Shown here piece after piece: positions 9,311-20,715 of a stretch of DNA of 64,000 nucleotides. Under the pieces are notes generated by a model that saw only the letters and a list, made by a program, of their open reading frames with translations, ran no database searches and was not told where the DNA came from. The position numbers were made by a program, and so were the translations under genes. The stretch lies in assembly GCF_949987515.2 (NCBI RefSeq), contig NC_082689.1, positions 7,679,501 through 7,743,500 of the forward strand. Reading direction: 5' to 3'. This DNA is from Delphinus delphis (taxonomy: Eukaryota; Chordata; Mammalia; Artiodactyla; Delphinidae). How positions within the stretch are numbered: position 1 is the stretch's first letter; every line of letters starts with the position of its first letter.

Positions 9311-12085
9311 TTTCCTTTAATGCTTTTCTTATGATGAGATTAAGTGATCATCAGCTATGAGCCCTCTTGGTTTCGTGTGCATTTTGTCCTGTGCCTGGGC
9401 AGGACCGGAGACCAAATACAAACCCTGTGTCTCTTGCAGTAAACAAAGGATGTTTGTCCATGTTCCCACCAGGGCACCCTGCCTCCCTCCTCTGGGCCTG
9501 AGTCACCTGACTGTGATGAGATGCTCTTACACATTGTCCCCTGGAGCCCAGGGATGACAAGGCAGCAGGCAGCGGAGCTTTCTGCTCTGGAGTAAGAGAT
9601 GACACCTCCAGTCCTGCACTCTGGGGTTACGGATACCTCGGGCCAGGGGATGGCCAGCTGCATGGAGCCTGCTCTCTGGGGGATGTTTGTCCTGGTCTCT
9701 CTGTTCTCTGGGAAGGAAGGCCTTGTCCTGTGGGGCCCCATCTAGAGCCCCAGCACCCTCCACCGTTGTCCCCACTTACCACCCTCGGCTCTCTGGGCTG
9801 TGTCCCAGCCCCCAGCATGGTGGACCCTGCAGGCACTGCCGGCAGCGGGCGGCAGGGGGGTGTGATGCCGAGCCCACTGCAGCACCAGCCGAGCCATGGG
9901 GGATGCCTTCTGCCTGCCTCCTGCCCTCCCAGTCTCACGATGTCCCCTGGAGTTGTAGTGACAGTCCTTCCACTCAGGGGAGAGCAGGGCGGCAGCTGGG
10001 AACAGAAAGGCTGTTGATCATCAATAGGCCACACCTCCCCCCCCCAGCACTTTGGGGAAATGGAGGCCCCCCTCTCCAGGGGCAAGTGCTCCCTGGGCCC
10101 TCGTCCCCAGCTCTCATTTCCACCTCCCACCAATCCTGTAGAGATGGTATGAATGTCCCCACTCGTGCTGGGATGCAGGAAGCCAACGCAAGTTTTATTT
10201 TGCCTTCTTTTCTTTGGGGGCCACATGGAATCAGGGAGGTGTCGAGCCTCCTGAGGCCACCTGGGCATCTGGCAGGGAGGTAGGAGGGCACGTGGTGAGC
10301 CCTGGGGCTGGGGAACGTCATCTCAGCCTAGTCCAGCCAGAGTGGCAGCGCCTGGCTGGTGTGGGATTCCTGATGAGGTCTTCGCCTCTGGACAGGCCTG
10401 CCCATGCATTTCTGAAGCCACCCATCCCTCCTCCCAGCATGCCTGAGGCAAGGGCCATCAGGAAAGTTGGTCACAGGGAGGCCAGCATTGCTCACATAGC
10501 AATTAGGCGCATCACAGCCCCGGAGCGACTGATGGCTCAGAAAGGAGCGCTCAGCTGAGAGCAGCAAGGTCGCGGCCCCTGGGTCACAGGCTCCTTAGGA
10601 GTCCTGTGGAAGTCAGACGCCCAGAGTTCTCAGAGGTCACATGGAAGGTGAAGGCACCGGCATTGGGGGAGGGGAAGCCGCCCTTCTTTGTGGCTATGGT
10701 TTGCGTGCTTCAGAACCTGGCTCTGCACTTCCCGAGGGGCAGATGCGAGTGACTGGAGAACAGCCTCGGGAAGGGCCAGTCCTGGGAGGCCTGTGGAAGG
10801 AACCAGAGACAGCACGAACCCCAGGGCACCCAAGGGTCACACGGGGGAAACGTCTGCAGAGGTGTGTTCTGGACTCAGCAGAGCTGGAGGGTGCACATCG
10901 GGGTTCATCGGGAACCCCAGGGATCACGCTCGCCCTCGTGCTGGGAATCTCTCCACCTGCAGAAGGGTCAGCAGCAGTTTTGGCATTTGGGGTTGGAGGG
11001 ACGTGGCGAAGCTGAAAGGAAGGCCCCAGAGGCAACTGTTAGTAGAGAGAACTCATGATACTTGCCTGGGAAACAGGTCAGGAGGTGGGGCTGAGGCCTC
11101 AGAGGCTCTGTGGGGCTCTCTGAGAGAGGCTGGCCAGAGAGGGTCTCAGAGACAAAAACCGGCTCGGGAGCTGCATGTTCTTCAAAGGAGACAACTCGAT
11201 TCAGTTTAAAGTCTCTTGAGCAGCGACCACATGTAAAGGCATCCTGGAGGCCCAGATGAGCCCCCGCAGACCCAACCGGTGTGGGGCCTCCTGTCTAGGG
11301 GGGTGCGGGATGCCTCAACCCACTCATGCTCCTGGACACCGTCCCGGGGAAGAATTGAGGTCCCCTGGGCTGGTTAGTAGGAAGAGTGTGGACCTTACGG
11401 GCTGGGGCCCAGGGGCCTCCCCTGACCAGAATGTCTGGCGCCCTTGGGAGAGGGGCAGGAAGTCAAGCTGGTAAGTGGGTTCCCGTGGAATCTGGGCAGA
11501 AGAGAAGTCTGGATGTAAGTCCCAAGACGAGGTCGCAGGATTGGTGCTGGGCTGTGCTTCAGGGGCTAGAAGAGGGTGGAAAGAGAGGAGGGGATGCTGG
11601 GCTGAGGAGGTCGGCCTCCAAGATGCTGCTGGAGGGGGTGGCACTGGAGGAGGCGGAGCTGCGGCAGAGGCAGGTCGGGAGTCACTGGCAGAGGAAGGTG
11701 GCAGAGGCACTTTGGGACATGGTGTGACACCGTTCTCGGCCCTCAGAATCTGCCCTCTCCTTGGTCCCTGCCCTCCTTGCTGGCTCCCTCTGAACAGTGC
11801 CTCTCAGAAAGCCCCTCCCCCAATCCCTCTTCTGCAGCTGTCCTTGCTCTGTCAGCCACTCTCCCATCTGCCTCTGCCTTAGCTGCCTTTCCAGCCCCTA
11901 CTGGACAGGTTTCTCATACAGGGAGACATTGGAAAGGCGTTCAAGTGATGCAGCATAAACCACATGGTGGTATCACAGACCCCAGGCTGGTAAAGACCAA
12001 AAAGCCCAACTCTGCGAGCCTTGGAGAAGAAGAGGAGACGGAACCGAGTCCCCTGCAGACACAAGCCTTCTCCAGTGACATGAGG
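9311..12085. other. Intergenic stretch without recognised gene
   Basis: About 2.8 kb of moderately GC-rich sequence. Many overlapping ORFs of 60-210 codons occur on both strands. None shows a known domain, a repeated exon-like splice pattern or similarity to alkaline phosphatase, so I call no gene. Confidence 0.5.
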
Positions 12086-12089
12086 ACAT

Positions 12090-12370
12090 GCCTGTCCCAT
12101 GACGGAGGTAGTTCTACTCTGCGTAAATGTCCTGGAGAATCCGTGGCACATGTGCCCCAGGAGGTATGTGCCAACACATTTAAAGTAGCACCATTTAATA
12201 AGCAGCCAGAAGTTGGAAATAGCATCAGCAGGAAAAAATCACAGCATCGTCATACGTGGAATACTAGACGGCAATGGAAGTGATGAGACACTTGCTGCAT
12301 GCAACAGATTCACTGCTTCTCACCAACAGCGCTGAATGAAAGATGCAAATCACGAAAGAAGGCATCCAGT
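12090..12370 (+). mobile_element. Ancient L1 fragment
   Basis: 'ggaatactagacggcaatgg', 'acacttgctgcatgcaacag' and 'tgctgaatgaaagatgcaaa'-like text correspond to a badly decayed L1 ORF2 end (the 'tggaatactatacagcaatg...' block). Boundaries are approximate. Confidence 0.5.
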
Positions 12371-12836
12371 AGAGCACATCTCAATTCCATCAACTCTTAT
12401 ACCCTAAACCTTAGCCTCCGTTAGGACTCCATCAACAAGTCTCTGTTTTGCAAGGAGCCCCAGAAACCTTCCTTTTTATCCCTGCCACCCTGCTATTTTA
12501 TCCATTCTCATAAAAAAGGCTTTGGGGTCCCCAGTGAGGGGTCAAGCCAAGGGACCCCTTTTGTCAGTCTTGGACTTGATTAATTGGCCTAACTGTTGCC
12601 CCAAGTGATTGCTGGTCAGGTATCTCAAGTGTAATATTTTTCTTCTAGCCTTTAAAAATTTTCTACTTGGGGTAAATAATGTGGACTTGTTTGGGAGATG
12701 AAAGTTTGTATAAAAGTGCTGTATCTGAATAAGCTTTATGTAAGATGGCTACTTCTCCTTTTCCTGATTGTACTGTGGGGATAGACATATGTCTCATTGG
12801 GAAATGCTTCCTCTGCCTGGTATATAAGACAGGGCA

Positions 12837-13119
12837 AGGCTTCCCTGGTGGCACAGTGGTTAAGAATCCGCCTGCCAATGCAGGGGACACGGGTTCGAGC
12901 CCTGGTCCGGGAAGATCCCACATGCCGCGGAGCAACGAAGCCCGTGTGCCACAACTACTGAGCCTGCTCTCTAGAGCCCGTGCTCCGCAACAAAAGGAGC
13001 CACTGCAATGAGAAGCCCGCGCACCGCAAAGAAGAGTAGCCCCCGCTCGCCACAACTAGAGAAAGCCCGTGTGCAGCAGCGAAAACCCAACGTTGCCAAA
13101 AATAAATAAATATATAAAA
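12837..13119 (+). mobile_element. CHR-type SINE (full head to A-rich tail)
   Basis: Begins 'ggcttccctggtggcacagt' (tRNA-Glu-like head with A and B boxes) and ends in an A-rich 'aaaataaataaatatataaa' tail. The duplicated target 'aagacagggca' is at 12826-12836 and 13120-13130. Confidence 0.95.
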
Positions 13120-13387
13120 AAGACAGGGCATATACATCTGCCTCTTAGGCAATGTTAATTCAAAATACTTAAGAAAATCACTAGGATTACCTGAGCCCAT
13201 ACAGTATGAGGTAAAAACTGGGGGCTAATAAAAGCAATGGTGGAGACTTTTTTTTGCCCCTAGGGTGAATTGGTCTGACTTTGACCAGAAGTCCAGACTT
13301 GAAAGAGGGCCTTTGTTGAATGCCTTGCGCAAACTTTTCAAAGCATGGTACATTGAATCCTAAAGATCTAGAATATAGAAATCTTTT

Positions 13388-13728
13388 TAAAAATTTTTTT
13401 AAATTATTTACTTTACTTAGTTGTTTTTGGCTGCGTTGGTTGTTTGTCGCTGTGTGCGGGCTTTCTCTAGTTGCAGTGAGCGGGGGCTACTCTTTGTTGT
13501 GGTGCATGGGCTTCTCATTGCGGTGGTTTTTCTTGTTGCAGAGCACGGGCTCTAGGCGCACGGGCTTCAGTAGTTGTGGCTCGCGGGCTCTAGAGTGCAG
13601 GCTCAGTAGTTGTGGTGCACGGGCTTCGATGCTCCACGGCATGTGGGATCTTCCCAGACCAGGGCTCGAACCTATGTCCCCTGAATTGGCAGGCGGATTC
13701 TTAACCACTGCGCCATCAGGGAAGCCCC
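13388..13728 (-). mobile_element. CHR-type SINE
   Basis: Reverse-oriented copy starting with an A/T-rich tail and ending in 'gcgccatcagggaagcccc'. A 14-bp target-site duplication 'tatagaaatctttt' is at 13374-13387 and 13729-13742. Confidence 0.95.
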
Positions 13729-13742
13729 TATAGAAATCTTTT

Positions 13743-15251
13743 GATTTCCAGTTTAGTTGGAAATATTCTAACTGATATAAAGGAGCAAATTAAAGAAAAT
13801 GTAGTTGGACAAATCAATCTTTTGATATCATTTAGGTGGCAACCCAGTTCCTTTGGAAATGAAAAGCAACTGTCCTTGTCTTACAAATCTCTACAAATCA
13901 GAAATGTAAATACAGCCCATAATGGCCTGAGACTGAGCCCAGTTAACTCTATCAGGTAGAACCTGAAACCAAAGGAGAAAAAAGGGAAAAGAAGTCTTAA
14001 AATTCAAACTGCTGGAAAGGCTCTCTCATCTAAAATCTAATTCACAGCCTCTTTAAGGATTTGTCAAGGACGAATACAAATCTTAAAATGTTTTCTGCAA
14101 ATAGTAAAAAGCCTTAGCCACTTGAGCAGATAACTTATTCCAACTGGTATTTATAAACTAGTAAGTTTTATATTGTAATACCTGGTTCATGACTAAGTTT
14201 TAAAATGAAGCTATGAGATCTCTGGTTATGTTTGTCATAGGTATGTTACAGCTATGTCTCTACCTGTGGATGGTGTAACCAGATTGGGTAGAAGTCCCTG
14301 GAGAAGGAGAACTGGAAAGACTTTCTTGACATAAGGAAGCCATTTTCTGGCCTAAGCCATTTTGTGTTCTAAGGCTGGCCACAACGTGTTCCCTTGAACA
14401 GGTCTCAGTAATAATGGTCTTAAGGGCGAACTTATCAGACAAGAAAAGTAACAATTGCAAAGATAATGAATCAGGTGTAAAGACTCCCAGTTCTATTTCA
14501 ATGGTAGGAATTAGCCTAACTGTCTTGAGCTGTTTTGCAGAATTTAAACCCTCCCCCATAGGGTGCTCAACCACCAGATAAACAGGAACCTAAGGGATGA
14601 CGATGTTGCCTTTTCTGACCCTCATGACTTCAATCAACTGAAGCTTGAACTCTGTCCACTGCCCAAGCCCCCTGCATGAACACACATGTACCTTTAGCTT
14701 AAAAATTCCCCACTTTTGCTTTTCCGGAAGAAACTGCTTTGGGAAGATCGCCGGTGTTCTCCCTAGTTGCTGCAAGTGGTAAATCCTTCCTTCTTCTCTC
14801 TCTAGCTGCTGTACTATGACCTTGCTAATGGTACTAGCTAGCTATATTACTTATATCTTGCCCATTTTATGATTCTTGTTTCTTGTATTACCTGATGGAG
14901 AACCAGTTCTCTGATGACTAAATGCCTTGAGATAATTAGTCACATATGTAGCTCTCTAGAAAATTAATTGTAGTAGTATAACTCTAGATATGGGAAGAAG
15001 CAACAAGGGAGAAACATTTCCTGGATCATAATAGACTAGTAAGATAGATGATCCAGAGAAGTTTTAGGTTATTAACAGGGTCTAATCCAGACATAGCACA
15101 TGAATGGCCTACCAATGGAATCCTCACTTGACCTAGGAATGACACTCCCTAGAACCATGGGACAAATTGGTCATGAAATGCCCCTCAAACCTTGGTTGAA
15201 CTTATGACCAAAAAGGGGGTAGACTGTAACAAAAAAAAAAAAAAAAAAAAA
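13743..15251 (+). mobile_element. Possible endogenous-retrovirus/LTR remnant with poly(A)
   Basis: AT-rich, non-coding. Phrases around 14325-14400 ('gaagccattttctggcctaa', 'taagccattttgtgttctaa') resemble mammalian LTR sequence. A polypurine-like 'aaaaagggggtaga' at about 15210 is followed by 'tgtaac' and a run of about 22 A. No intact viral reading frame is present and I can name no family. Confidence 0.35.
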
Positions 15252-15900
15252 GGAACAGAGTGTCCTTCACCATCCAGTTATACCAAAGGTTAAACTGAAA
15301 CCCACTGCAGTCGCCCACCAACAGTGTGCCCTGAGGGGAGTTCATGATGGAAAAAACAGGATGAGGCATTCTGTGCTTTGGATAAATGAGTCCCTAGACA
15401 GTTGAGATGCATACCTCAGGAATAATTCCAAAAAGCCATACATAGAAAAGCACTAAAATCATTGAGATATCTGTTCTTCCTGGTCAGCACTACTCTTTTA
15501 CTGAGATGTGTGCTTGACTATGTTTTTTCATAGCCAAAAAAATCATTATATATATATATATTGGCACCTCCTCCACCTCTGCAGAGCAGTTCCTCAGAGC
15601 AATCTGAGACACTGTTTCCCAGGCTATAGTCCTCAGTAATGTCCTTGAGTAACACTAAACTCATAACTCTTTGGTTATTTTTTTCTTTAAATTGACAAGT
15701 CAAAACTAAACCATATTGCAGATAAAATCAGAATAAGAAAATGATTTTCAGAAAATTCAGTGGTTCCCTTTGGTGGGGAAGGAAGGGATAGGTTGTGTAG
15801 GAGAAAGGGCATGGGATGGGGTGGGGAGGACGAAGGCCACATTCCATTTCCTGATTTGGGTGGTGGTTATTTTATTTTATTTTTAGAAGACAGAATTATA
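15252..15900. other. AT-rich spacer, nothing recognised
   Basis: Contains a short (TA)n run near 15545-15562 and another near 15898. No exon or assignable repeat is seen. Confidence 0.4.
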
Positions 15901-15909
15901 TATATATGT

Positions 15910-16253
15910 ATTTTATTTTTATTTTTGTTTGGCTACGTTGGGTCTTCGTTGCTTCATCTTTCTCTAGTTGCGGTGAGCGGGGGCCACTCTTCATTGTGTT
16001 GTGCGGGCTTCTCATTGCAGTGGCTTCTCTTGTTGCAGGGCACAGGCTTCAGTAGTTGTAACATGCGGGTTTCAGTAGTTGTGGCACACAGGCTCAGTAG
16101 TTGTGGCTCGCAGACTCTAGAGTGCAGGCTCGGTAGTTGTGGCCATGGGCTTAGTTGCTCTGTGGCATGTGGGATCTTCCCGGACCAGGGCTTGAACCCG
16201 TGTCCTCTGCATTGCCAGGTGGACTCTTAACCACTGTGTCACCAGGGAAGTCC
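15910..16253 (-). mobile_element. CHR-type SINE
   Basis: From 'ttggctacgttgggtcttcg' through 'gtgtcaccagggaagtccc' at the right end, which is the reversed tRNA-derived head. It is somewhat diverged. It abuts an L1 tail directly. Confidence 0.9.
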
Positions 16254-16254
16254 C

Positions 16255-16852
16255 AACACCCCAGTGTTCATAGCAGCATTATTTACAATAGCCAAGACAT
16301 GGAAGCAACCTAAATATCCATCAACAAATGAATGGATAAAGAAGATGTGGTACATATATACGATGGAATATTACTCAGCCGTAAAAAAGAATGAAATAAT
16401 GCCATTTGCAGCAACATGGATGGACCTAGAGATTATCATACTAAGTGAAGTAAGTCAGACAAAGACAAATATCATATGATATCACTTATATGTAGAATCT
16501 AAAAAAAGATACAAATGAATTTACTTACAAAAGAACAATAGATTCACAGACATAGAAAATGAACTTACAGTTACCAGAGGGGAAAGTGAGGGGAGGGATA
16601 AATTAGGAGTTTGGGACTAAGGCATATACACTACTATATATAAAATAGATAACAACAAGGACTTACTGTATAGCACAGGGAACTATATTCAATATCTTAT
16701 AATAACCTATAAGGAAAATGAATCTGAAAAGAATATATACATATATTTATGTAAAATGTAATGTAATACATATATATAACTGAATCACTTTGCTTTACAC
16801 CTGAACCTAACACAACATTGTAAATCAACTATACTTCAATGAAAAAAAAAGA
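16255..16852 (+). mobile_element. L1 3' end: ORF2 C-terminus and 3' UTR
   Basis: Reads 'catagcagcattatttacaa', a short open frame 16264-16479 containing [20 protein letters not shown], which is the C-terminus of L1 ORF2, then the 3' UTR with 'tagcacagggaactatattc' and an A-rich end. It is 5'-truncated. The same subfamily occurs at 63618-63885. Confidence 0.92.
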
Positions 16853-16890
16853 AAAAAATGTATTAAAAAAATTAAATAAACAATAGTACT

Positions 16891-17220
16891 GGGGCTTCCC
16901 TGGTGGCGCAGTGGTTAAGAATCCGCCTGCTGGGCTTCCCTGGTTGCAGAGTGGTTAAGAATCCGCCTGCCAATGCAGCGGACACGGGTTTGAGCCCTGG
17001 TCCGGGAAGATCCCACATGCCACAGAGGAACTAAGCCAGTGAGCCACAAGTACTGAGCCTGCGCACCTAGAGCCCGTGCTCCACAACAAGAGAAGCCACT
17101 GCAATGAGAAGCCTGCGCACCGCACGAAGAGTAGCCCCCACTCACCGCAACTAGAGAAAGCCCGCGTGCAGTAACGAAGACCCAACGCAGCCAAAAATAA
17201 ATAAATAAATAAATAAAACA
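16891..17220 (+). mobile_element. CHR-type SINE with duplicated 5' head
   Basis: The first 41 bp (16891-16931, 'gggcttccctggtggcgcag' onward) are repeated at 16932, after which a complete SINE body and (aaat)n tail follow. A 13-bp target-site duplication 'aaacaatagtact' encloses both heads (16878-16890 and 17221-17233). Confidence 0.95.
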
Positions 17221-17274
17221 AAACAATAGTACTGATCTTGGAGAGGCAGCAGTGAGTGGTGGCTTGAATCTTAG

Positions 17275-17348
17275 TTCCCTGCTCAGGAATTGAACCTGGG
17301 TAGCCTGGATGAAATCCAGGAATCCTAGCCGCTAGGCCAGCATAGGGC
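17275..17348 (-). pseudogene. tRNA-Glu(UUC)-like sequence
   Basis: On the minus strand, about 74 nt align along their whole length with mammalian tRNA-Glu-TTC. Box A ('tagcggctagga') and box B ('ggttcaattcc') are close to consensus. The anticodon stem CCTGG/CCAGG encloses a 7-nt loop ATTTCAT, giving anticodon TTC. The T stem has one mismatch and the acceptor stem pairs only partly. There is a 2-nt insertion before the D arm. It is read as a pseudogene or tRNA-derived repeat segment, not a working tRNA. Confidence 0.75.
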
Positions 17349-17971
17349 TAGAGGCTAGAGGCAAATTTTCCCTGGCCCTTGCCCCCAGTGCAAAATGCAT
17401 TTCTCAAGGAGGCCAAAACTGTAAAAAACAGGTACAAAGTTTATTATTAGAGACACAGCACAACAGCACGAGTGGGAGAGCATACAGAGAAACAGTTTGT
17501 TAAGACAGAAGCAAGGCAGAGATGCACACCCGGAGGGCAAGGGTGTGGGCGTCCTCCCTAACAGGAGCGCAGGAAGGAGGCGGTTAAGTCATTTATACAG
17601 GGCAATTCTTCCAGGTCTATGTTTACCTTTGGCCAATTATCTGGTTTCTTTTCCACACCTGACCTGCGCTGGGACACTCCCCAACACTCATGTGCAACTT
17701 TTTCCCAAGATGGATTCCAGCCCAGAGGCCTATGGGACGGCCTGGGCATCCCATATTATGGGGTGGTGCCCCCTCCTTTCTGCCCAAGGAGCGTTTCTGC
17801 GCGTGTGCAATGTCTCCCTTGCCCCAAGGATGGGAAATATATGACCTCTTGACCTTTACTCAAATAGGGTTTAGCCCCTCTCTGTTCCTGCCACAACTGT
17901 ATCTCAAAGTGTCCACAGGAGACAAAGCGGGCTATTTACCCTGTTTCTGTTCTTATTTCTATTTCAAAGTG

Positions 17972-18160
17972 CAAACAGGAGGCTGGTTGTAAATATCTAA
18001 CCTGGAGCCCACCTATCTCCTGTCTCAGGAAATACAAACAGGAAGCTAGTTGCAAGTGTCCGGCCTGAAGCCCATCTTTTTCTCACCTCAAGAAATGTAA
18101 ACAGGAGGCCATTTGTAAACGCCTAGCCTGGAGCCCATCTATCTCCTGCCTCAGTACAAG
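17972..18160. repeat. Three 63-bp tandem repeats
   Basis: Units at 17972-18034, 18035-18097 and 18098-18160, each starting '(c/t)aaacagga' and containing 'gcc(t)ggagccca(c)ct'-like text. They lie in the putative U3 of the LTR-like element. Confidence 0.9.
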
Positions 18161-18202
18161 TAAGCTTGTGGCCATGGCAAACACTCATTAAGGTGATACA
18201 CG

Positions 18203-18318
18203 AGGAATCCCCTGGTGGTCCAGGGGTTAGGACTTGGCACTTTCACTGCCGGGGCCCAGGTTTGATCCCTGGTCAGGGAACTAAGATCCCGCAAGCTATG
18301 TAGGGTGGGGGAAAAAAA
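18203..18318 (+). mobile_element. Short tRNA-derived SINE
   Basis: 'aggaatcccctggtggtcca' to 'agatcccgcaagc' then poly(A). The target duplication 'aaggtgata' occurs on both sides (18190-18198 and about 18319-18327). Confidence 0.9.
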
Positions 18319-18389
18319 AAGGTGATATATGAAAAGCTTTAGCTTTGAGAAATGTTGACTGAAAGAAATCGGTAGATTTTGGGCCTGGG

Positions 18390-18520
18390 CTCATTCAATT
18401 TCCACCACTTATTATGGGTATTCTCCGGTACCTAACCTCTTCAAGTCTTGATTCCTTCATCTGCAAAATGGGAAAAATAATAGTACCTGTGTCACAGGGC
18501 TGTTAGCATGGGGCCTGGTG
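18390..18520 (+). mobile_element. MIR SINE fragment
   Basis: 'aacctcttcaagtcttgatt', 'catctgcaaaatgggaaaaa' and 'acctgtgtcacagggctgtt' follow the MIR core order. Confidence 0.75.
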
Positions 18521-19100
18521 CAGAGGCAATTCTGGAGGTGGGGTAGGGCTGAAACCCTAACCTTAAGGCAGGACTTAATATCCTTAAGGCATGTTTGCAA
18601 GCTGAGTGTTTGAAAGCCAAACAAATGGTCAAATATTAAAGCAGCTCATTTCCAGAAAACAAATATTTTACAATATTTCCTAATCAAGGTCTGTGTAGAC
18701 TGCTTCCCTCTGACCCATTCCAGCTACCAGGGGGGGACATCCAGGCACTTCCCTTCCACAGGGGAACTTGGGTCAGGTGCCTGGGGTGGGGAGAGGAAAG
18801 GGGGCCGCTCTACCACCAAGGCAAGAGACAGACCAGCCCCCGCTCTCACACAGTTCCTGGGGAGGACTCTCAATGACTGTGGAGCCCCGTATGCAGTACT
18901 GAGCTCTGGCTCAGCCTGTCAGAGGCTGGGGTACACCAGAGCCCTGGGCAGAAGGGAGGCTCAGCCAGGCAGCTGGCAGAGGCCAGGCCTCTGCTCCGTC
19001 CTGGGTGGTAGTATGGTAGTAGCTGTTGCATATGAAAGACAACTCCCGGGCAAAGGTGGTTTGGGCATCAATATGTAATGTGTGGAAATGAAAGCCTAAG
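18521..19100. other. Intergenic, nothing recognised
   Basis: No exon, RNA gene or clear repeat is seen between the MIR fragment and the next SINE. Confidence 0.4.
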
Positions 19101-19112
19101 AAAGTCAAGAGC

Positions 19113-19207
19113 TTCCCAGGGAATTCCCTGGCGGTCCAGTAGTTGGAATCCCTGGTCGAGGAACTAAGATCCCACAAGCTGCGAGGTGCAGCCAGAAAAA
19201 AACCAAA
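19113..19207 (+). mobile_element. Short tRNA-derived SINE, internally deleted
   Basis: 'gaattccctggcggtccagt' runs directly into 'ccctggtcgaggaactaaga': the middle of the tRNA-like part is missing. It is flanked by 'aaagtcaagagc' at 19101-19112 and 19208-19219. Confidence 0.92.
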
Positions 19208-19495
19208 AAAGTCAAGAGCCTCCTGTAACTCAGGAGTGAAAATAATTTCACGTTTATTTTGTATCATAAGAACGAGGAGGACGATTTTATTCCAACAGTA
19301 CCTTGTGTCGTTTGAAAATCTATTAAGGTAAAATGTGCTAAAGGAGAGTTTCTCTTTCATGTTCTATTTTGCACTTGTTTCTGTTGCTTTTTCAGTATTT
19401 GGCTGACGGCTTTCCAGAACTGAGCAAGGTACAATTTAAGAACGTTAAAGAATCAATGCAATTCATGAACCTGGTTAAGTAAGATAACTTTTTAA

Positions 19496-19621
19496 GGCAC
19501 TTCCCTGGCGGTCCAGTGGTTAAGACTCAGCACTTCCACTTCAGGGGGCACAGGTATGATCCCTGGTCGGGAAACTAAGATCCCACATGCTGCATGGTGT
19601 GGCCAAATAAATAAATAAATA
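19496..19621 (+). mobile_element. Short tRNA-derived SINE
   Basis: 'cacttccctggcggtccagt' to a (aaat)n tail. Probable target duplication 'ataacttt' (19484-19491 and 19622-19629). Confidence 0.9.
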
Positions 19622-19629
19622 ATAACTTT

Positions 19630-20700
19630 AAAAAGTGAAATATTTAAATGTATTTCCCCCCTAAAGTGGTTTCCTACATATTAAAAATCCCCAAACCACA
19701 AAAACCCATAAAAAGACAAGGTTCAAAGAGATTATCCTGCCATACTAAGTTATGTGCAGATGCTGAAGACACCCTCCTCCATCTCCAGAGCCTTCTCTGT
19801 TGTGAAAGGCATCTTCCTCCTTCCATTCACCAGGCCTCAAATCTTTAATCTGCTTCAACACCTAACCCACACCCCCCAACTCCAAATAAACCTGGAATCC
19901 GGGATTCAGACCCAGGAACTCCTCCAGGAAGGGCCTGAGGCTCAGCTCTTCTGCGGAGCCGCCACAGCTGGGCCGGCAGCCTCACCTGCAGGCTGCTTCC
20001 TGCCTGGCTGGGACCTCACCCTGGACGCCCAAACCTGGGCTCAGACACAGAATAAACAAGGCCCCTTAGGGGCTCCACTGAGGCAACCGGGACTCGTCAC
20101 CCCCAAGACTGTTACCCGAGTCTTTAAGTAAAAAACCTTAGGCAGCGTTTTAGCTGAGTGGGAATATCAGGTCGTGTCAGCAGGAATTTTATCTTAGTTG
20201 CTGGAATAATGGACTGTTTCATACACCCATTGCTGAGTGCACAAGAAGCCTTTTAAACCAATTGTAGGTCCATTCCTGCTAAGCAAAAAGAAAGAAAAAA
20301 AGAAAAAAATTTTGTTTTTAGTTTTGACTTTTATCCAAGTTATACATTAATGTAGTTTAAAGTAGCAAATAGATCCATAAGGTTTGTTACAATAAAACAA
20401 AACAGCAGGTTCCTGTCTCCCTCACTGCAGTTTCCCATCTCCGAGGCAACCATTTTCCCCCTCTTAGATTTTAATTTTGATATTTACCATTGTTTCTAAA
20501 TCACATACTTCTTCATTTTTCAGCTATATTTATTGCTATATTCTTGTTGATATTCTGCATTTTATGGTTGTGTAATGAACCATCCCCAAACAGACTTAAA
20601 CAACAATACTTTCTTTGATCACAAACTTGCAATTTGGGCAGGGCTTGAAGGGAACACCTTGTGTTTACTCTGGGACACTTTAGTCGGGGTGGCTGGACAG
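19630..20700. other. Intergenic, no gene recognised
   Basis: AT-rich second half with an A-rich block at about 20280-20310. Part of 20310-20640 reads like a decayed repeat of unknown family. Confidence 0.35.
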
Positions 20701-20715
20701 GACAAGGGGCCAGAA

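Larger units (their letters stand above)
17234..18187 (-). mobile_element. LTR-like element, minus orientation
   Basis: On the minus strand it opens TGAGTGTTTGCC at 18187. It then shows three 63-bp direct repeats of enhancer type, an AT-rich stretch that may hold the promoter, AATAAA near 17440, and a further segment containing a tRNA-Glu-like sequence. No internal viral genes are seen, so it would be a solitary LTR. A matching target-site duplication was not found, and the tRNA-like part may lie outside the LTR. Family unknown. Confidence 0.5.

Noticed and set aside
16891..16960. tRNA-like SINE heads (also at 12837, 18203, 19113, 19496, 33567)
   Set aside because: They are the tRNA-Glu-derived 5' parts of SINEs with tails and target duplications, not tRNA genes.
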